Assembly (NCBI GenBank): GCA_900314755.1
Contig: OMWH01000005.1
Coordinates: forward strand, 62,001-126,000
Length of the DNA stretch: 64,000 nt
Origin: an uncultured Prevotellaceae bacterium
GTDB lineage: Bacteria; Bacteroidota; Bacteroidia; Bacteroidales; Bacteroidaceae
Direction of reading: 5' to 3'
Made by a program: the position numbers and the translations under genes. Below are positions 62,843 through 64,000 of this stretch, piece by piece. The notes beneath the pieces are model-generated. The model did not search any database. It saw nothing but the letters and a program-made list of their open reading frames with translations, and was not told the origin of the DNA. Position 1 is the first letter of the stretch, and each line of letters begins with the position of its first letter.

Positions 62843-64000
62843 TTATTGTAAGTGTGACTTGTCGAGCTGCTGCTGGGCATACTCCGCTGTCACTTCAAAG
62901 GATTTCGTTCGTTTAGAGGGTACCTCGAACATCGCATCCATCATGATACTCTCCACGATAGAGCGCAGTCCGCGGGCACCGAGTTTATATTCCACTGCCT
63001 TGTCGACGATGAGTTTCAGTGCCTCTGGGGTAAACGTCAACTTAATCCCATCCATCTCAAACAGTTTCTCGTACTGTCGTACGATAGAGTTCTTGGGCTC
63101 TACCAATATTCTCTCCAAGGCAGTACGGTCGAGCGGGTTCAGATAGGTCAGCACTGGCAGACGACCGATAATCTCAGGAATGAGTCCGAACGACTTCAAG
63201 TCCTGTGGCAGGACATACTGCATCAGGTCCTCCTTGTCAATCTTCCGCACGTTCTGTACAGAGTTATACCCCACCACATGGGTATTCAGACGCTGGGCAA
63301 TCTTACGCTCGATGCCGTCAAAGGCACCTCCGCAGATAAACAGGATATTCCTCGTATCCACATGGATATACTCCTGGTCGGGGTGCTTGCGACCACCCTG
63401 TGGCGGTACGTTGACCATTGTTCCCTCCAGCAGTTTCAGGAGTCCCTGCTGCACGCCCTCACCGCTTACGTCACGGGTGATGCTGGGGTTATCACTCTTA
63501 CGGGCAATCTTGTCAATCTCGTCAATGAAGACGATACCTCTTTGCGCTGCCTCCACATTATAATCTGCGACCTGCAAGAGGCGGGAGAGGATACTCTCCA
63601 CGTCCTCACCCACATAACCAGCCTCGGTGAACACCGTCGCATCAACGATGGTAAAAGGCACATCAAGCAGTTTGGCGATGGTGCGTGCCAGCAGAGTCTT
63701 GCCAGTACCCGTAGAGCCTACCATGATGATATTGCTCTTCTCTATCTCCACCCCATTGTCATCCTTGGGTTGCTGGAGCCGCTTATAGTGGTTATAGACG
63801 GCAACGGAAAGGAACCGCTTCGCCTCATCCTGTCCGATGACATACTGGTCGAGATATGCCTTGATCTCCTTGGGCTTCGGCACTTTTTTCAAGTCTGTCG
63901 CACCCTCAGGAGCTTTCTTGGCATCAGGACCATAGCCGTTTGCCTTGGCAATCTCGTAGGCCTGAGCGGCACAATCCTCGCAGATATTGCCGTTAAGACC
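62843..64000 (-). CDS. clpX: ATP-dependent Clp protease ATP-binding subunit ClpX (5' end outside window)
   Basis: 386 codons visible; the reading frame is open through base 64000. The visible N-terminal part includes the second CxxC of the zinc-binding domain ([16 protein letters not shown]). AAA+ motifs: Walker [12 protein letters not shown], Walker [12 protein letters not shown], sensor [19 protein letters not shown] and pore/arginine regions in order, and the ClpX-type LGARGLRSI box. It unfolds substrates for ClpP, which is probably encoded just upstream. Confidence 0.97.
   Translation of the reverse strand, partial: GLNGNICEDCAAQAYEIAKANGYGPDAKKAPEGATDLKKVPKPKEIKAYLDQYVIGQDEAKRFLSVAVYNHYKRLQQPKDDNGVEIEKSNIIMVGSTGTGKTLLARTIAKLLDVPFTIVDATVFTEAGYVGEDVESILSRLLQVADYNVEAAQRGIVFIDEIDKIARKSDNPSITRDVSGEGVQQGLLKLLEGTMVNVPPQGGRKHPDQEYIHVDTRNILFICGGAFDGIERKIAQRLNTHVVGYNSVQNVRKIDKEDLMQYVLPQDLKSFGLIPEIIGRLPVLTYLNPLDRTALERILVEPKNSIVRQYEKLFEMDGIKLTFTPEALKLIVDKAVEYKLGARGLRSIVESIMMDAMFEVPSKRTKSFEVTAEYAQQQLDKSHLQ

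Overview
The window comes from a member of the Bacteroidota, most likely the order Bacteroidales and a Prevotella-like (Prevotellaceae) genome. The evidence is the dense set of Bacteroidetes-only families (DUF3822, DUF3098, DUF1599, DUF5686, OstA-like, DoxX/BT_3928-like), the typical gene orders DUF3822-rsmD, ftsX-DUF3098-uppP-truB-queA-folK and DUF1599-DoxX-tpiA-SPOR-folE, and the repeated -7 promoter box TAnnTTTG that is specific to this phylum. It is mostly housekeeping chromosome; no phage, insertion sequence, CRISPR array or rRNA operon was found. One tRNA (Val, anticodon TAC) is present.

Layout. 1-3.7 kb (minus): rmuC (cut by the window edge), a GMP-synthase homologue that lacks the glutaminase domain, and a RecD-like helicase. 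3.8-5.3 kb (plus): a 30-residue membrane peptide, DUF3822 and rsmD. 5.3-8.6 kb (minus): dnaG-cls. 8.7-9.8 kb (plus): a secreted protein made of two related halves. 9.8-11.1 kb: a gene-poor stretch packed with tandem repeats, a cytidylate-kinase-like gene and a 62-bp direct duplication. 11.1-13.4 kb: divergent typA and rpsO sharing a 17-bp inverted repeat. 13.4-19.3 kb (minus): GH28 pectinase, folK, queA, truB, uppP, DUF3098, ftsX. 19.5-20.3 kb (plus): radical SAM protein. 20.3-27.0 kb (minus): a three-gene RND efflux system followed by lpxA. 27.2-28.9 kb: fhs. 29.2-30.3 kb (plus): hsp20 behind a sigma-54-like promoter, then a compact sigma factor.

30.3-41.8 kb (minus) is the most unusual region: a tightly packed ten-gene operon led by an AraC regulator. 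It contains a GNAT-like acyltransferase, a ketosynthase, an acyl carrier protein, an ApeP-like dehydratase, an MMPL exporter, a CrtI-like FAD oxidoreductase, a ketoreductase, a LolA-like periplasmic protein and a DUF5686 outer-membrane protein. It reads as a reduced relative of aryl-polyene clusters: synthesis of an ACP-bound chain, modification, export and delivery to the outer membrane. The product cannot be told from sequence.

42.1-64 kb: cca, diverging from a PAP2 phosphatase fused to an outer-membrane barrel; DUF1599, a DoxX-like protein fused in frame to triosephosphate isomerase, SPOR and folE; a small membrane protein; tRNA-Val; an ACT-domain protein and a phenylacetate-CoA-ligase-like gene; OmpA; then the operon guaB, two SurA-like prolyl isomerases, OstA-like, mutL; recQ; and clpX (cut by the edge).

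A theme outside the genes is short-period tandem DNA. Heptamer and octamer repeats of differing sequence sit at gene junctions and, in three cases, inside coding sequences (cls, folK, cca). Arrays of 21-23 bp units fill two intergenic regions. A hairpin element occurs both inside the helicase gene and between queA and folK. Several genes have the -7 box only 4-8 bases before the start codon, which suggests leaderless mRNAs.
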